Of a DNA stretch of 64,000 bases, positions 33,434 to 45,153 are shown piece by piece (positions within the stretch are counted from its first letter, which is position 1; each line of letters begins with the position of its first letter). This DNA is from Streptacidiphilus pinicola. GTDB lineage: Bacteria > Actinomycetota > Actinomycetes > Streptomycetales > Streptomycetaceae. The DNA is taken from positions 143,700 to 207,699 of the forward strand of contig NZ_QKYN01000037.1 of assembly GCF_003258295.1 (NCBI RefSeq). The letters run 5' to 3'. Under the pieces are notes generated by a model, which was not told the DNA's origin, made no database searches, and saw nothing but the letters and a program-made list of their open reading frames with translations. A program made the translations under genes and the position numbers.

Positions 33434-34720
33434 TCACTCGGCCGACGGGCTGAGCTCGTCGATCGGCCGGCTGAGCACGTACAGACCGCTCGCGCGGAGC
33501 GTACCGATCGCGACGACGGCCAGGACGCCCGCGAAGCAGAGCGTGGCGGTCGTCGCGCCGAAGGCCGAGGCGAGGGCGCCGGCGGCGATGGCGCCGAGCC
33601 AGCGGATCGAGGCCGCACCGAAGTTGATCGCGCTGGTCACCCGACCCAGCAGGGCGTCGGGGATCATCTTCGCCTCGTAGGTGGAGAAGACGACGTTGAG
33701 CGGCGCGGCGAGGAAGAGCATCGCCGCCAGCAGGGCGCCGATCATCCAGGGAGTCGGCACGAAAGCGATGCCGACGACCACGGCGGCCGAGATCCAGCTG
33801 ATCACGATGACCATCGCCCGTCCGGGGACCCGTTCCGCGATCCGACGCGACAGCAGCGCGCCGGCCAGTCCTCCGACGGCGCCCAGCGAGCCGACGGCGC
33901 CGACCAGCAGCGGGCTGCCGTGGCGGTGCTGGATCAGGACGATGACCAGGAGCAGGAGTCCCGCGTTGCAGGCGTTCGCCACGGCCGCCCACACCGTCAG
34001 GAACCGCAGGTAGGCACTGCCGGCGATGTAGCGCATGCCTGCCCCGATGCTCGCGAGGACCGACTCGTCGGTGCCGCGTTCCTCGGGATCCGGGCCGAGC
34101 GGGCGCCGGATGAGGAACGCTCCCGTCGCGCCGACCAGGAATGACACCGCGTCACCGAGAAAGGGCACCCACCGCGCCAGGCCGAACAGGAACCCGCCCG
34201 CAGAGGGCCCGGCCAGCCGGATCGCCATGCGGCGGCCCTGCATCTGCGCGAACGCGGTCGGCCGCTGCTCCTCGGGCACCACCCGGCACAGCGTGGCGAA
34301 CCACGCCCCTCCCGCCACGCCGTCGGCCAGGCCCTGGACGAACCCGGCGACGCCCAGGTGCACCATGCTGACGTGTCCGGCCGCCACCGCCGTCGCGACC
34401 GAGCCCACGGCGGCCGCCTGCACCAGCGGCGAGGCCACCAGGATCGCCCGCCGCGAGAAGCGGTCGGCCAGCGCGCCGCCGAGCAGCATGGTCACCAGAC
34501 CGCCGATGCCGGCCGCCGCCTCGACCGTGCCCGCCCCGGCGGCGGATCCCGTCTGCACCAGGACGAGCAGCGGGAACGCGACGAGCGACAGCGCACTGCC
34601 GAAGTCGGAGATCGTCTCCCCGACCCACCAGCCGGTGTAGTCACGGTTGCGGAACAGCAGCCGCGCCCACCGCGGCGCGGCGTCCTGCGCCTCGTCGGTC
34701 ATGCCTGACGTCGTCGTCAC
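33434..34720 (-). CDS. MFS transporter
   Basis: This 428-aa protein has 12 predicted helices. It begins with LLFRNRDYTGWWVGETISDFG, typical of the enterobactin/macrolide exporter-like MFS group (MFS_3), and has GGALADRFSRRAILV as the A-loop motif. GTG 34720 is used; an internal ATG (34702) lacks spacing for its SD. It is probably a drug or metabolite exporter. It stands alone: 205 bp separate its stop from the leader peptide at 33228, and 212 bp precede its start, where I see no gene. Confidence 0.88.
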   Translation of the reverse strand: MTTTSGMTDEAQDAAPRWARLLFRNRDYTGWWVGETISDFGSALSLVAFPLLVLVQTGSAAGAGTVEAAAGIGGLVTMLLGGALADRFSRRAILVASPLVQAAAVGSVATAVAAGHVSMVHLGVAGFVQGLADGVAGGAWFATLCRVVPEEQRPTAFAQMQGRRMAIRLAGPSAGGFLFGLARWVPFLGDAVSFLVGATGAFLIRRPLGPDPEERGTDESVLASIGAGMRYIAGSAYLRFLTVWAAVANACNAGLLLLVIVLIQHRHGSPLLVGAVGSLGAVGGLAGALLSRRIAERVPGRAMVIVISWISAAVVVGIAFVPTPWMIGALLAAMLFLAAPLNVVFSTYEAKMIPDALLGRVTSAINFGAASIRWLGAIAAGALASAFGATTATLCFAGVLAVVAIGTLRASGLYVLSRPIDELSPSAE

Positions 34721-34932
34721 GTGCCGCGTCCCATCGCCCGGGGTCTCCCGATCAAGACGTCACGGCCGCCCCACCGGTTTCACTCAGCGAAACGGCCGGT
34801 TCGAGCAGCGACGACTTCCGCTGCTGCGCGCCGCGCCTCAGGGCACGGAGCCGGAGCAGCCGGGGCGGAGCGGAACCTGTCATGGCGTCAGTGTGGCGGG
34901 CGCTTCGGCGGGGGTCACCCGGTCTTCTGCGC

Positions 34933-35730
34933 TCAGGCGGGTTGAGCCGCCCGGGCCTGGACGGGCTCGGCGGAGGCCTCGATGTACTGGTCGGCCCAGG
35001 CGCTGATGATGTGGGCGGCGCGGCGGGCCTGGCCGCGGGCGGTGAGGAGGTGGTCGGCGCCTTCGAGGGAGATGAAGCTGCGGGGGTGCTGGGCCTCGCG
35101 GAAGATCTCGCCGGCGTTGGCGATGTCGACGGTGTCGTCCGTGGGCGAGTGCATGACCAGCAGCGGGCGGTTCAGCTCGCGGATCCGGTCGCGCAGGCGG
35201 GCGGCGCGGACGTCGTTGACGAAGGCGCGCTTGAGGACCAGGGTCCGGCCGCCGACGAACCACTCGTGCTCGCCCTCGCTGAGCACGCGGTCCACGACCG
35301 CGTCGTACTGGTGCTCCACCGTGCTGGGGTTGGACGGCGCGCCGATCGTGGCGACGGCGCGGACGCCGATCGCCTCGGACGCGGCGGCGATGGCCGCGGC
35401 CCCGCCCCAGGAGTGGCCGACGATCAGGTCGGCCGGGGTGCCGCGCTCGGCCATCAGGGCCGCGGCGCGGATGGTGTCCTGCACCTTGACGGTGAAGGAG
35501 CCGTCGCCCCAGTCGCCGTCGGAGTCGCCGATGCCGAGGTTGTCGTAGCGGAGCATGCCGATGCCCTCGCGGGCGAGCTGCTTGCTGACGCGCGAGGCGG
35601 CCGGCGAGTTCTTGCCGAGGGTGAAGCCGTGGACGAAGATGCCCCAGCCGCGGACCTCGCCCTCGGGCAGGTCGATCGATCCGGCCAGCTCGGGACCGAC
35701 GACGCTCTTGAATCTGACTTCTTCGGGCAT
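34933..35730 (-). CDS. Alpha/beta hydrolase
   Basis: This is a 265-aa serine hydrolase. The nucleophile elbow is GHSWGG near residue 107, and the oxyanion region is GWGIFVHGFTLGKNS. The acid is probably in HSPTDDTVD and the catalytic His in GADHLLTARG near the end. The sequence (DLPEGEVRGWGIFVHGF, RYDNLGIGDSDGDW) is of the type found fused or adjacent to OsmC peroxidase domains, but none is present here. Its substrate is unknown. The ATG 35730 is preceded by GAGGCGAG. Confidence 0.85.
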   Translation of the reverse strand: MPEEVRFKSVVGPELAGSIDLPEGEVRGWGIFVHGFTLGKNSPAASRVSKQLAREGIGMLRYDNLGIGDSDGDWGDGSFTVKVQDTIRAAALMAERGTPADLIVGHSWGGAAAIAAASEAIGVRAVATIGAPSNPSTVEHQYDAVVDRVLSEGEHEWFVGGRTLVLKRAFVNDVRAARLRDRIRELNRPLLVMHSPTDDTVDIANAGEIFREAQHPRSFISLEGADHLLTARGQARRAAHIISAWADQYIEASAEPVQARAAQPA

Positions 35731-35783
35731 GGGGGGCTCGCCTCGGTTCGAACTGTGCGTGGGGTCAGGGCAGATGGGGGCCG

Positions 35784-35809
35784 AGGGCGGCACCGGCCGG
35801 TGCCGCCCT
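35784..35809. terminator. 26-bp perfect palindrome, probable terminator
   Basis: The sequence AGGGCGGCACCGG followed directly by its exact complement gives a 26-bp palindrome without a fixed loop. It lies 62 bases downstream of the GltB-like gene stop and 54 bases upstream of the hydrolase start. A strong RNA hairpin here would separate the two leftward genes. Confidence 0.65.
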
Positions 35810-35870
35810 GCGACGGGTGATGTGCGGCGCGCGTCAGAGCGCGGGCGTCTGAGTCACTCGGACGTCCGGG

Positions 35871-37394
35871 TCACTCGGACGTCTGGGTCATCAGCGCGGT
35901 GATCTCCTTGGCGTGCTGCGGGCTGAGCGCGCCCCAGCCGTCCTTGTAGCCGTAGACACCGGCCAGGGTACGGGCCTCGTAGTCGCCGTTCATGATCTCG
36001 ATGTCGTCCGGGGTGATCAGCCCGGGGTGGGCGACGCCGACGGCGCCGGAAACCTTGATCAGCTCCCGGCGCAGCGTGCGCAGGTAGACCGCGGCGCGGG
36101 TGGACTTCGACGTCGGGTCGAGGCCCCGGGCCAGCCACGCGTTCTGGGTGGCGATGCCGGTCGGGCACTTGTCCGTGTGGCACTTCTGCGACTGGATGCA
36201 GCCGATCGACAGCATCGCCTCACGGGCCACGTTGATCATGTCGGCGCCGAGCGCGAAGGCGACCGCGGCGTTCTCGGGCAGGCCGAGCTTGCCCGAGCCG
36301 ATGAAGGTCAGCTCGTCGGTCAGCCCCAGCTCCGCGAAGGTGCCGTAGACGCGGGAGAAGCCCATCCGGAACGGCAGTGCGACGGAGTCGGCGAAGATGC
36401 GCGGCGCCGCGCCGGTGCCGCCCTCGCTGCCGTCGATCGTCACGAAGTCGACGCCGCGGTCGCCGCGCGCCATCAGCGTGGCCAGCTCCTGCCAGAAGCC
36501 CATCTCGCCCACGGCGCTCTTGACGCCGACCGGCACGCCGGTCTCCGCGGCGATCAGCTCGACGAAGTCCAGCATCGAGTCGACGTCGCTGAAGGCGGTG
36601 TGCCGCGACGGGGAGGCGCAGTCCTTGCCGACCGGTATGCCGCGGATCTCGGCGATCTCCGGGGTGACCTTGGCGCCCGGCAGCATGCCGCCCAGGCCCG
36701 GCTTGGCGCCCTGGGAGAGCTTGATCTCGATCGCCTTGACCGGGGCGCTCGCGACGACGTCCTTGAGCTTGTCGAGGTTGAACGAGCCGTCCTCGTTGCG
36801 GCAGCCGAAGTAGGCGGTGCCGATCTGCAGCACGAGGTCGCCGCCGTTGCGGTGGTACGGCGACAGGCCGCCCTCGCCGGTGTTGTGCATGGTGCCGGCC
36901 TGCGCCGCACCCTTGTTCAACGCGCTGATGGCCGCCCCGGACAGCGAGCCGAAGCTCATCGCGGAGACGTTCACCACACTCGCCGGCCGGAACGCCTTCG
37001 CGCGCCCGCGCGGCCCGCCGAGCACCTTGGCCGACGGCAGCGGGGCCAGCGGGTCGTGCGCGTCGGGCAGCGCCCCGGCGAAGGTGCGCTGCTTGAGGTA
37101 GGCGTGACCCTGGACGTGCTCGACGTCGACCTCGGTGCCGAAGCCGAAGTAGTTGTTCTCCTCCTTGGCCGACGCGTAGATCCAGCTGCGCTGGTCGCGG
37201 CTGAAGGGACGCTCCTCCTCGTTGGAGGTGACGATGTACTGCCGCAGCTCGGGGCCGATCGTCTCCAACAGGTACCGGGCGTGCCCGAGCACCGGGAAGT
37301 TCCGAAGCAGTGCGTGCCTCTTCTGGACGAGATCGCGGGCAGCCAGGAGCGCCACTGCGGTTGCGGCGGCCGCGCCGATCTTCCGGGCCTGCAT
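35871..37394 (-). CDS. FMN-binding glutamate synthase-like (GltB domain) protein
   Basis: This 507-aa protein has an N-terminal membrane-like helix (GAAAATAVALLAARDLV). The central FMN/Fe-S domain of glutamate synthase follows: FRPASVVNVSAMSFGSLSG, then KAIEIKLSQGAKPGLGGMLPG, VTIDGSEGGTGAAP and the cluster segment IGCIQSQKCHTDKCPTGIA, whose Cys match the 3Fe-4S ligands. It lacks the glutaminase domain, so it is not a complete GOGAT. Stand-alone GltB-domain proteins are common and mostly uncharacterised. GGAGGA lies six bases upstream of the ATG. A tandem 17-bp duplication spans the stop codon. Confidence 0.9.
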   Translation of the reverse strand: MQARKIGAAAATAVALLAARDLVQKRHALLRNFPVLGHARYLLETIGPELRQYIVTSNEEERPFSRDQRSWIYASAKEENNYFGFGTEVDVEHVQGHAYLKQRTFAGALPDAHDPLAPLPSAKVLGGPRGRAKAFRPASVVNVSAMSFGSLSGAAISALNKGAAQAGTMHNTGEGGLSPYHRNGGDLVLQIGTAYFGCRNEDGSFNLDKLKDVVASAPVKAIEIKLSQGAKPGLGGMLPGAKVTPEIAEIRGIPVGKDCASPSRHTAFSDVDSMLDFVELIAAETGVPVGVKSAVGEMGFWQELATLMARGDRGVDFVTIDGSEGGTGAAPRIFADSVALPFRMGFSRVYGTFAELGLTDELTFIGSGKLGLPENAAVAFALGADMINVAREAMLSIGCIQSQKCHTDKCPTGIATQNAWLARGLDPTSKSTRAAVYLRTLRRELIKVSGAVGVAHPGLITPDDIEIMNGDYEARTLAGVYGYKDGWGALSPQHAKEITALMTQTSE

Positions 37395-37521
37395 GAACGT
37401 TCCTCCTCGATGCGCGACGCCATCGCCTGCGGTGTCATCGCCTTGCGGTGCCGTCGTGGTGTCGTGTTGGCGGCGTGGGGCGGCACGCACGGTGGTGCGC
37501 GCCGCCCGAGACCGTCGAAGA

Positions 37522-37836
37522 ATGCCAGATGATATTAGGAGGTGGCCCGAGGTCACCGGTCCCCCGGGGTGCCCCACCGGACCGTCGTTTCGGCGTCCAC
37601 CGAAATCATTGCCGGTGGCCGGGGCGGCGCTCGCCCTGTCGCTGGGCCTGGCCACGTCCGCGTCCGCGTCGGGGAAGTACATCGACCTCAGCGGCAACGT
37701 GGTGTTCTACGAGAACCAGCCGCACAGCTGGCCGTCCGCGACCGCGCACCTGGACTGGCAGACCGACGGCAACCTCGTCCTGTACTGCAACAACGGACGC
37801 CCGATCTGGGCCAGCAACACCTACCACGCGTGCTGA
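37522..37836 (+). CDS. Truncated secreted bulb-type (mannose-binding) lectin
   Basis: The 104-aa product contains one B-lectin motif, QTDGNLVLY, with NGRPIWASNTY behind it. That is the QxDxNxVxY mannose-binding signature. Full-length lectins of this family have three such repeats in about 110 residues, so only the last part is present. A hydrophobic signal segment (LPVAGAALALSLGLATSASA) directly precedes it, but the 29 residues before that are unlike a signal n-region, and the AGGAGG at 37537-37542 falls inside the ORF. The start is unclear. It may be a decayed gene or a short secreted lectin. Confidence 0.55.
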   Translation: MPDDIRRWPEVTGPPGCPTGPSFRRPPKSLPVAGAALALSLGLATSASASGKYIDLSGNVVFYENQPHSWPSATAHLDWQTDGNLVLYCNNGRPIWASNTYHAC

Positions 37837-37867
37837 GACCGGCCTGATCGCCCGGCCTTGAACAGGC

Positions 37868-37902
37868 GTGCCCCGCGGACACCGCGGGTGTCCGCGGGGC
37901 AC
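37868..37902. terminator. Bidirectional terminator, 16-bp perfect stem
   Basis: GTGCCCCGCGGACACC and its exact complement are separated by a three-base loop. It lies between the lectin gene (ends 37836) and the convergent membrane-protein gene (stop at 37907). Placement and stability fit a terminator serving both strands. Confidence 0.85.
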
Positions 37903-37906
37903 GGCT

Positions 37907-38581
37907 TCAGGACTCCGCGCTGAGCCTGCGGAGGGTGCCGCGGGCCGCCGACAGCACCAGCAGGGCCCAGAGCACGGCGGCGACGCCGACCAGGTAGCCG
38001 CCGGTGTCGAGGCCGGAGTAGTCGACGTCCGTCGAGACCGGCGGCGCCCAGCCGTCCGGGTCGACCAGGACCGTCTCGGTGGTGCCGACCTGCGAGGTCC
38101 CCCAGCAGTCGGAGTCACCCAAGGTGGCGTGCGGCAGCGGCTTGCCGTCGACGCGACGGATGTCGCAGGTCCAGCTCAGGGTGCCGTTCTTACCCTTCGA
38201 ACTGTGCGCCGCCGTGACCACGACGTCCGTGCGCACGCCCCGGTGGAGCATGATCTCGGACGGGAAGACCGCCGCGGGCACCGACAGCAGGGCGATCACC
38301 AGCAGCACGCCGGGCAGCACCAGCCATCCTCTGGACGCCACCGCCAGCAGCCCGTACAGGCCGGCGATCATCACCGCCACGCCGCCGACGAGCGCGGCCC
38401 CGTAGTCCGGGTTGCTGGCCAGCACACCGAAACCCGCGAGCAGGAGCGGCGTGAGGATCGCCACGAACACCGACGTCCGGCGCACCTGGCGCTGCGTCAG
38501 CCTCGGTATCCCCCGCCGCGCGCCGCCCGTCCGCCGCTCGTTCGCGGGCCAGTGCTCCCGCTGCCCCTGCCCTGCCTTCAC
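37907..38581 (-). CDS. Membrane protein of unknown function (DUF3592-like)
   Basis: About 224 aa. Two or three helices in the first half (VFVAILTPLLLAGFGVLAS, AVMIAGLYGLLAVAS, GVLLVIALLSVPAAVF) precede an extracytoplasmic beta domain with two Cys (SWTCDIRRVDGK, GDSDCWGTSQVG). A final helix follows (GYLVGVAAVLWALLVLS). The layout recalls DUF3592-type proteins. The GTG start at 38581 is uncertain because the ribosome-binding site is poor; translation could begin at a later GTG. No functional link to its neighbours is seen. Confidence 0.65.
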   Translation of the reverse strand: MKAGQGQREHWPANERRTGGARRGIPRLTQRQVRRTSVFVAILTPLLLAGFGVLASNPDYGAALVGGVAVMIAGLYGLLAVASRGWLVLPGVLLVIALLSVPAAVFPSEIMLHRGVRTDVVVTAAHSSKGKNGTLSWTCDIRRVDGKPLPHATLGDSDCWGTSQVGTTETVLVDPDGWAPPVSTDVDYSGLDTGGYLVGVAAVLWALLVLSAARGTLRRLSAES

Positions 38582-38782
38582 TCCCGCCACGCGCCGGCTC
38601 TTCCGCTCCCGCGCGCTTCCGTCTCCCCCGGCCACAGCCGTCCCCCGTTCACTCCTCCACGCCGGCTCCGGCGCCCGCGACAGTCTGGCGGCCACGCCAC
38701 CCACCTGCAAAGCCCGGGACCGTGGCGGCCGCGGCCAAACAATTTTCGGCGGCTGGTCGCGCAGCTGAGTAGGGTCGTCGGG

Positions 38783-39289
38783 ATGCCCGAACTTCAGCGG
38801 CTGCGAGCCGACCATGCTGCCGCCGTCCTCGCCTTCGAGGTGGCGAACCGCGCGTACTTCGCCGCGTCGGTCTCCGACCGGGGTGACGCGTTCTTCGAGC
38901 GGTTCGGCGCCGGGTACGAGGCGCTGCTGGCCGAGCAGGAGGCCGGGGTCTGCGCGTTCTACGTGCTGGTCGACGAAACCGGCTCGGTGCTGGGCCGGTT
39001 CAACCTGTACGACCTCAAGGACGGCGTCGCGGTGCTCGGCTACCGGGTCGCGCAGCAGGCAGCCGGGCGCGGCGCGGCCACGAACGCCGTGCGGGAGCTC
39101 TGCTCGCTGGCCGCCGCGCAGCACGGCCTGCGGACGCTGCGCGCGGCCACGTCGCGGCGGAACGTCGCGTCGCAGCGGGTGCTGCTCAAGGCCGGGTTCG
39201 TCCCTGACGGTCCGGCGGACCCGGCCGAACTCGGCGGCAAGCCGGGTTCCTGGTACCGGCGCGAGCTGACCCGCCCGGAGCGGGCCTGA
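38783..39289 (+). CDS. GNAT acetyltransferase (RimJ/RimL type)
   Basis: This 168-aa protein has the acetyl-CoA loop VAQQAAGRGAATNAVREL near residue 95, followed by RTLRAATSRRNVASQRVLLKAGF, as in ribosomal-protein and small-molecule N-acetyltransferases. ATG 38783 follows GTCGTCGGG, a poor ribosome-binding site. Its substrate cannot be read from the context. Confidence 0.87.
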   Translation: MPELQRLRADHAAAVLAFEVANRAYFAASVSDRGDAFFERFGAGYEALLAEQEAGVCAFYVLVDETGSVLGRFNLYDLKDGVAVLGYRVAQQAAGRGAATNAVRELCSLAAAQHGLRTLRAATSRRNVASQRVLLKAGFVPDGPADPAELGGKPGSWYRRELTRPERA

Positions 39290-39369
39290 GCCCGGCGAGG
39301 CGGGATGACGGGGACGGCTGCGCGGGGCAAGCTGGAGTCGCGCACCCGGGGGAGTTGAGGAGAGCACCG

Positions 39370-39708
39370 ATGACGGCGACGCTGACGGTGACGCACAAGG
39401 CCATCGGGGCGGAGGTCCGCCGCGGCACGTACGACGTCCTGCTCGACGGCGGGCGCGTCGGGTCGGTCGCGATGAACGCCACCTACGCGAGGCCGGTCGA
39501 GCCCGGCACGCACACCCTCCAGGTCCGGGAGGGCCGCAAGTCCAGCCGTACGGTGACGTTCGACGCCGCCGACGGCGAGACCGTGGCTTTCCGCTGCACC
39601 GGCAAGCGGTTCCTGCCGATCTTCCTCGCGTCCTTCTTCGTGCCCCGCCTCGCGCTCGCGCTCCGACGGACGGGGGCCGGGACGGACGAGAGGACGGCTA
39701 CGGCTTGA
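39370..39708 (+). CDS. Hypothetical protein with PEGA-like beta domain
   Basis: This 112-aa protein starts at ATG behind AGGAG. Its pattern YDVLLDGGRVGSVAMNATYARPVEPGTHTLQVREG is a short beta-sandwich of the PEGA type, often involved in surface or ligand interactions. A hydrophobic stretch (FLPIFLASFFVPRLALAL) near the C-terminus could be a membrane anchor. Its end overlaps the convergent methyltransferase gene by 11 bp. Function is unknown. Confidence 0.7.
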   Translation: MTATLTVTHKAIGAEVRRGTYDVLLDGGRVGSVAMNATYARPVEPGTHTLQVREGRKSSRTVTFDAADGETVAFRCTGKRFLPIFLASFFVPRLALALRRTGAGTDERTATA

Positions 39709-40537
39709 CGCCCACCGCGGCGTAGAACGACACCTGGGCGTCGGTCGCGTCCGCGGGACAGGAGCGGTCGCTGAGGTCCGGACGCCAGCGGTGGGCGGTG
39801 ACGATGCCCGGTTCGAGAAGGTCGAGGCCCTCGAAGAAGGTGGCGAACTCGACGCTGGTGCGCAGCTGGAGCGTGGTGCCGACCTGGTTGTAGATCTCCT
39901 GGACCTTCGGCGCGCCTTCCGGATCGAGCTCGGCCGTGGCGTGGGAGAGGACGAGGGCGGAGCCCGAGGGCAGCGGCTTCAGGAGCCGGTCCACGATGGC
40001 GTGGGCCTCGGCGATGTCCGGGACGAAGTGCAGCAGGGCGACCATGGAGAGCACGACGGGCCGGTCCAGCTCCAGGGTCTTCGCCAGCTGCGGGGCGGCC
40101 AGGATCGCGTCGGGGTCGTGGACGTCACCGTGGATGTAGGCCGTGCGGCCCTCCGGCGTGCTGGTCATCAGGGCACGCGAGTGCGCGAGGACGACGGGGT
40201 CGTTGTCCACGTACACGACGCGGGCGTCGGGGGCGACCGACTGCGCGACCTCGTGCAGGTTCGGCGAGGTCGGGATGCCGGTGCCGACGTCCAGCCACTG
40301 CCGCAGGCCGCGCTCGGCGAGGGCGCGGGTCGAGCGCCGCATGAACGCGCGGTTGGCCTGGACGGCGGTGCGCATGTTCGGGAAGACGGTGAGCACGCGC
40401 TCGGCGGCCTCGCGGTCCACGGCGTAGTGGTCCTTGCCGCCGAGGAAGTAGTCGTACATCCGGGCGCTGTGCGGCACGTCCTGCCGGATGAGGGTACTGA
40501 GCGGCACGTCCTGCCCAAGGTTCGCTGCGTCGCTCAT
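39698..40537 (-). CDS. SAM-dependent methyltransferase-like protein (PF04672/DUF574)
   Basis: This is a 279-aa protein. The family opens with DVPHSARMYDYFLGGKDHY, has the SAM loop WLDVGTGIPTSPNLHEVAQ and acidic VYVDNDPVVLAHSRAL, and ends with AVGVKP. Streptomycetes carry many copies, often beside XRE/DUF397 modules. Methyltransferase activity is presumed rather than shown. GGGAG lies seven bases upstream of ATG 40537. A paralogue with the same wording lies at 50565-51392. Confidence 0.9.
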   Translation of the reverse strand: MSDAANLGQDVPLSTLIRQDVPHSARMYDYFLGGKDHYAVDREAAERVLTVFPNMRTAVQANRAFMRRSTRALAERGLRQWLDVGTGIPTSPNLHEVAQSVAPDARVVYVDNDPVVLAHSRALMTSTPEGRTAYIHGDVHDPDAILAAPQLAKTLELDRPVVLSMVALLHFVPDIAEAHAIVDRLLKPLPSGSALVLSHATAELDPEGAPKVQEIYNQVGTTLQLRTSVEFATFFEGLDLLEPGIVTAHRWRPDLSDRSCPADATDAQVSFYAAVGVKP

Positions 40538-40861
40538 CGTCTGGCTCCCCTGCCTGTCTCGCGTGCGGGACACCCCCGCCGGGGTGAAGTCTAGTCAAGT
40601 CGATGATCTTTCAAGCAAATCCCTGCTCGCGTTCACCGTCAACGCGCCGGCTGCCGCGGGGTTGCCGCCCGGCATCGGTGATCACTAAGGTCGGTCGGGT
40701 GACTGCCGGGTCGGCCATGGGCCATGCACGAGTGAGGTTCCCGGCCTCGGCGTGAGCCCGAGGCGGGTGCGAGGCCCGCCCTTCTCTCCACGTCTTCGCC
40801 AGCGGCGCCCGCACTACGCGCCTCGTCCACCAGCGGATCACAAGACCGGAAAGTCACCACT
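40538..40861. other. 324-bp intergenic region, no gene supported
   Basis: This divergent gap separates the methyltransferase and the VOC gene. The first 80 bases are comparatively AT-rich (AAGTCTAGTCAAGTCGATGATC) in two parts and probably hold the methyltransferase promoter. A short inverted repeat CCTCGG ... CCGAGG lies near 40744-40760. I see no ORF with codon structure or a ribosome-binding site, and no tRNA. Confidence 0.5.
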
Positions 40862-41290
40862 TTGTCGCATGACCAGCATTCCCCGCCCGCGTCCGAGCAA
40901 GCCGCGGCCGGCATCCGGCTCAACCACACCGCCGTCCACGCGAGCGACCGCTACCTCTCCGCCGAGTTCCTCGCCGTCCTCCTGGGCCTGGAGGTCGGCA
41001 AGCCGTTCGGGCCGTTCCTGCCGGTCGACCTGGGCAACGGCGTCACGCTCGACTACTGCGAGAAGCGCGACGAGCCGATCCAGCCGCAGCACTACGCGTT
41101 TCTCGTGCCGGAGGACGCGTTCGACGCCGTGATCGCCCGCCTCGACGCCGTCGGCGTCACCTACTTCGCCGACTCCGGCCACACCGACCCGGGCCGCGTC
41201 AACCACATGTTCGGCGGCCGGGGCGCCTACTTCGACGACCCGGACGGCCACAACATGGAGATCATTACCCGCCCTTACGCCCGCCCGTAG
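40862..41290 (+). CDS. VOC-family protein
   Basis: This 142-aa single-domain VOC protein has two beta-alpha-beta-beta-beta modules: IRLNHTAVHASDRYLSAEFLA and NHMFGGRGAYFDDPDGHNMEI. Candidate metal ligands are the His of NHTAVHA, a Glu in the second half (MEIIT) and the His of QPQHYAFLV. The in-frame start appears to be TTG 40862 behind GGAAAG; no ATG or GTG is available before the conserved region. The reaction is unknown. Confidence 0.8.
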   Translation: MSHDQHSPPASEQAAAGIRLNHTAVHASDRYLSAEFLAVLLGLEVGKPFGPFLPVDLGNGVTLDYCEKRDEPIQPQHYAFLVPEDAFDAVIARLDAVGVTYFADSGHTDPGRVNHMFGGRGAYFDDPDGHNMEIITRPYARP

Positions 41291-41311
41291 GGCGCGGCGC
41301 GCACCGCGGCC

Positions 41312-41340
41312 GGGGGCGGGCGACAAGCCTGCCCGCCCCC
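41312..41340. terminator. Bidirectional terminator
   Basis: GGGGGCGGGC and GCCCGCCCCC make a perfect ten-base stem with a nine-base loop. It lies between the VOC gene (ends 41290) and the convergent glycyl-tRNA synthetase gene (stop at 41363). Confidence 0.8.
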
Positions 41341-41362
41341 CGGCAGCGGATCCTCCAGGCCG

Positions 41363-44386
<3,024 letters not shown>

Positions 44387-44544
44387 GGTGCAACCCCACA
44401 AGTCGGTGAACTGGCCCCGCAACCGCCCCACCTGCGCCGGGACGACCACGAGGCCGACGGTCCGGCGATTCTATGCACTCCGGCGCCCTCCCCACCGGGT
44501 CGGGCCACCCCGCGGTCCTCCCCGGCCGGACATACCATCGGCAC

Positions 44545-45075
44545 ATGCCGTCCGAGCCGCCGAGCGCCACGGAACACTGGGATGCGACGTTCACCGCCCT
44601 GCCTGCGGCGGTTCTGCGGGATTACCTCCGGATTTTGCTCGCGACGGCGGAGCACTACGCCGGCAGCCGGATCAACGCCCGTGGGGTTCCCCGGATTTGG
44701 CGGTTCATCGATGACTCGGGGCGGATGCACGACGACTTCGACGCGTCCCGGGTCACCTTCTGGCCGGACAGCGGCGAACCCCGCTGGCGCCGCGAGATGG
44801 CCAACGCGGTCCTGTCGGCCTGCCCCGAGTTCCGCTGCGTCGCCTACATCGTCGGCGACGTGGACCTCGGCTGGTTCCCCCTCCTCCCCTGGCCGGGCCG
44901 CCCCGTCCGCGACCGGCACGTCGTGCTCTTCATGAGCCACCGGCAGGAACGGGCGAGCCTCCTCACGTACCACCTGCCCTTCGTCACCGAGGGCCGCTAC
45001 TTCCGCCGCATGAGCATCGACCCCGCCCACGTGGCCTTCCTCCGCCGCTGGTCGGACTCCCTGCGGGACGGCTGA
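44545..45075 (+). CDS. Hypothetical protein
   Basis: This 176-aa soluble protein is rich in Arg, Trp and Pro. Recognisable stretches are AVLRDYLRILLATAEHYAG, RGVPRIWRFIDDSGRMHDD and LGWFPLLPWPGRPVRDRHVV. There is no signal peptide and no family I recognise. It diverges from the GlyRS gene with 158 bp between the starts. The even coding character through its length supports a real gene. Confidence 0.65.
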   Translation: MPSEPPSATEHWDATFTALPAAVLRDYLRILLATAEHYAGSRINARGVPRIWRFIDDSGRMHDDFDASRVTFWPDSGEPRWRREMANAVLSACPEFRCVAYIVGDVDLGWFPLLPWPGRPVRDRHVVLFMSHRQERASLLTYHLPFVTEGRYFRRMSIDPAHVAFLRRWSDSLRDG

Positions 45076-45153
45076 TCGGGCCGTCCAGGCCGGATCCGCA
45101 TCCCGCCCCCAAGCCCATGGAACCAAGCTGACGGTCCCTCAGCGGATACGGGC

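Noticed and set aside
44387..44544. T-box leader for the glycyl-tRNA synthetase
   Set aside because: The divergent gap is only 158 bp and lacks a T-box sequence or a specifier-stem arrangement that I can identify.
45127..45143. Short GCTGA/TCAGC inverted repeat between convergent genes at 45076-45153
   Set aside because: A five-base stem is too weak in this GC-rich context to call a terminator.
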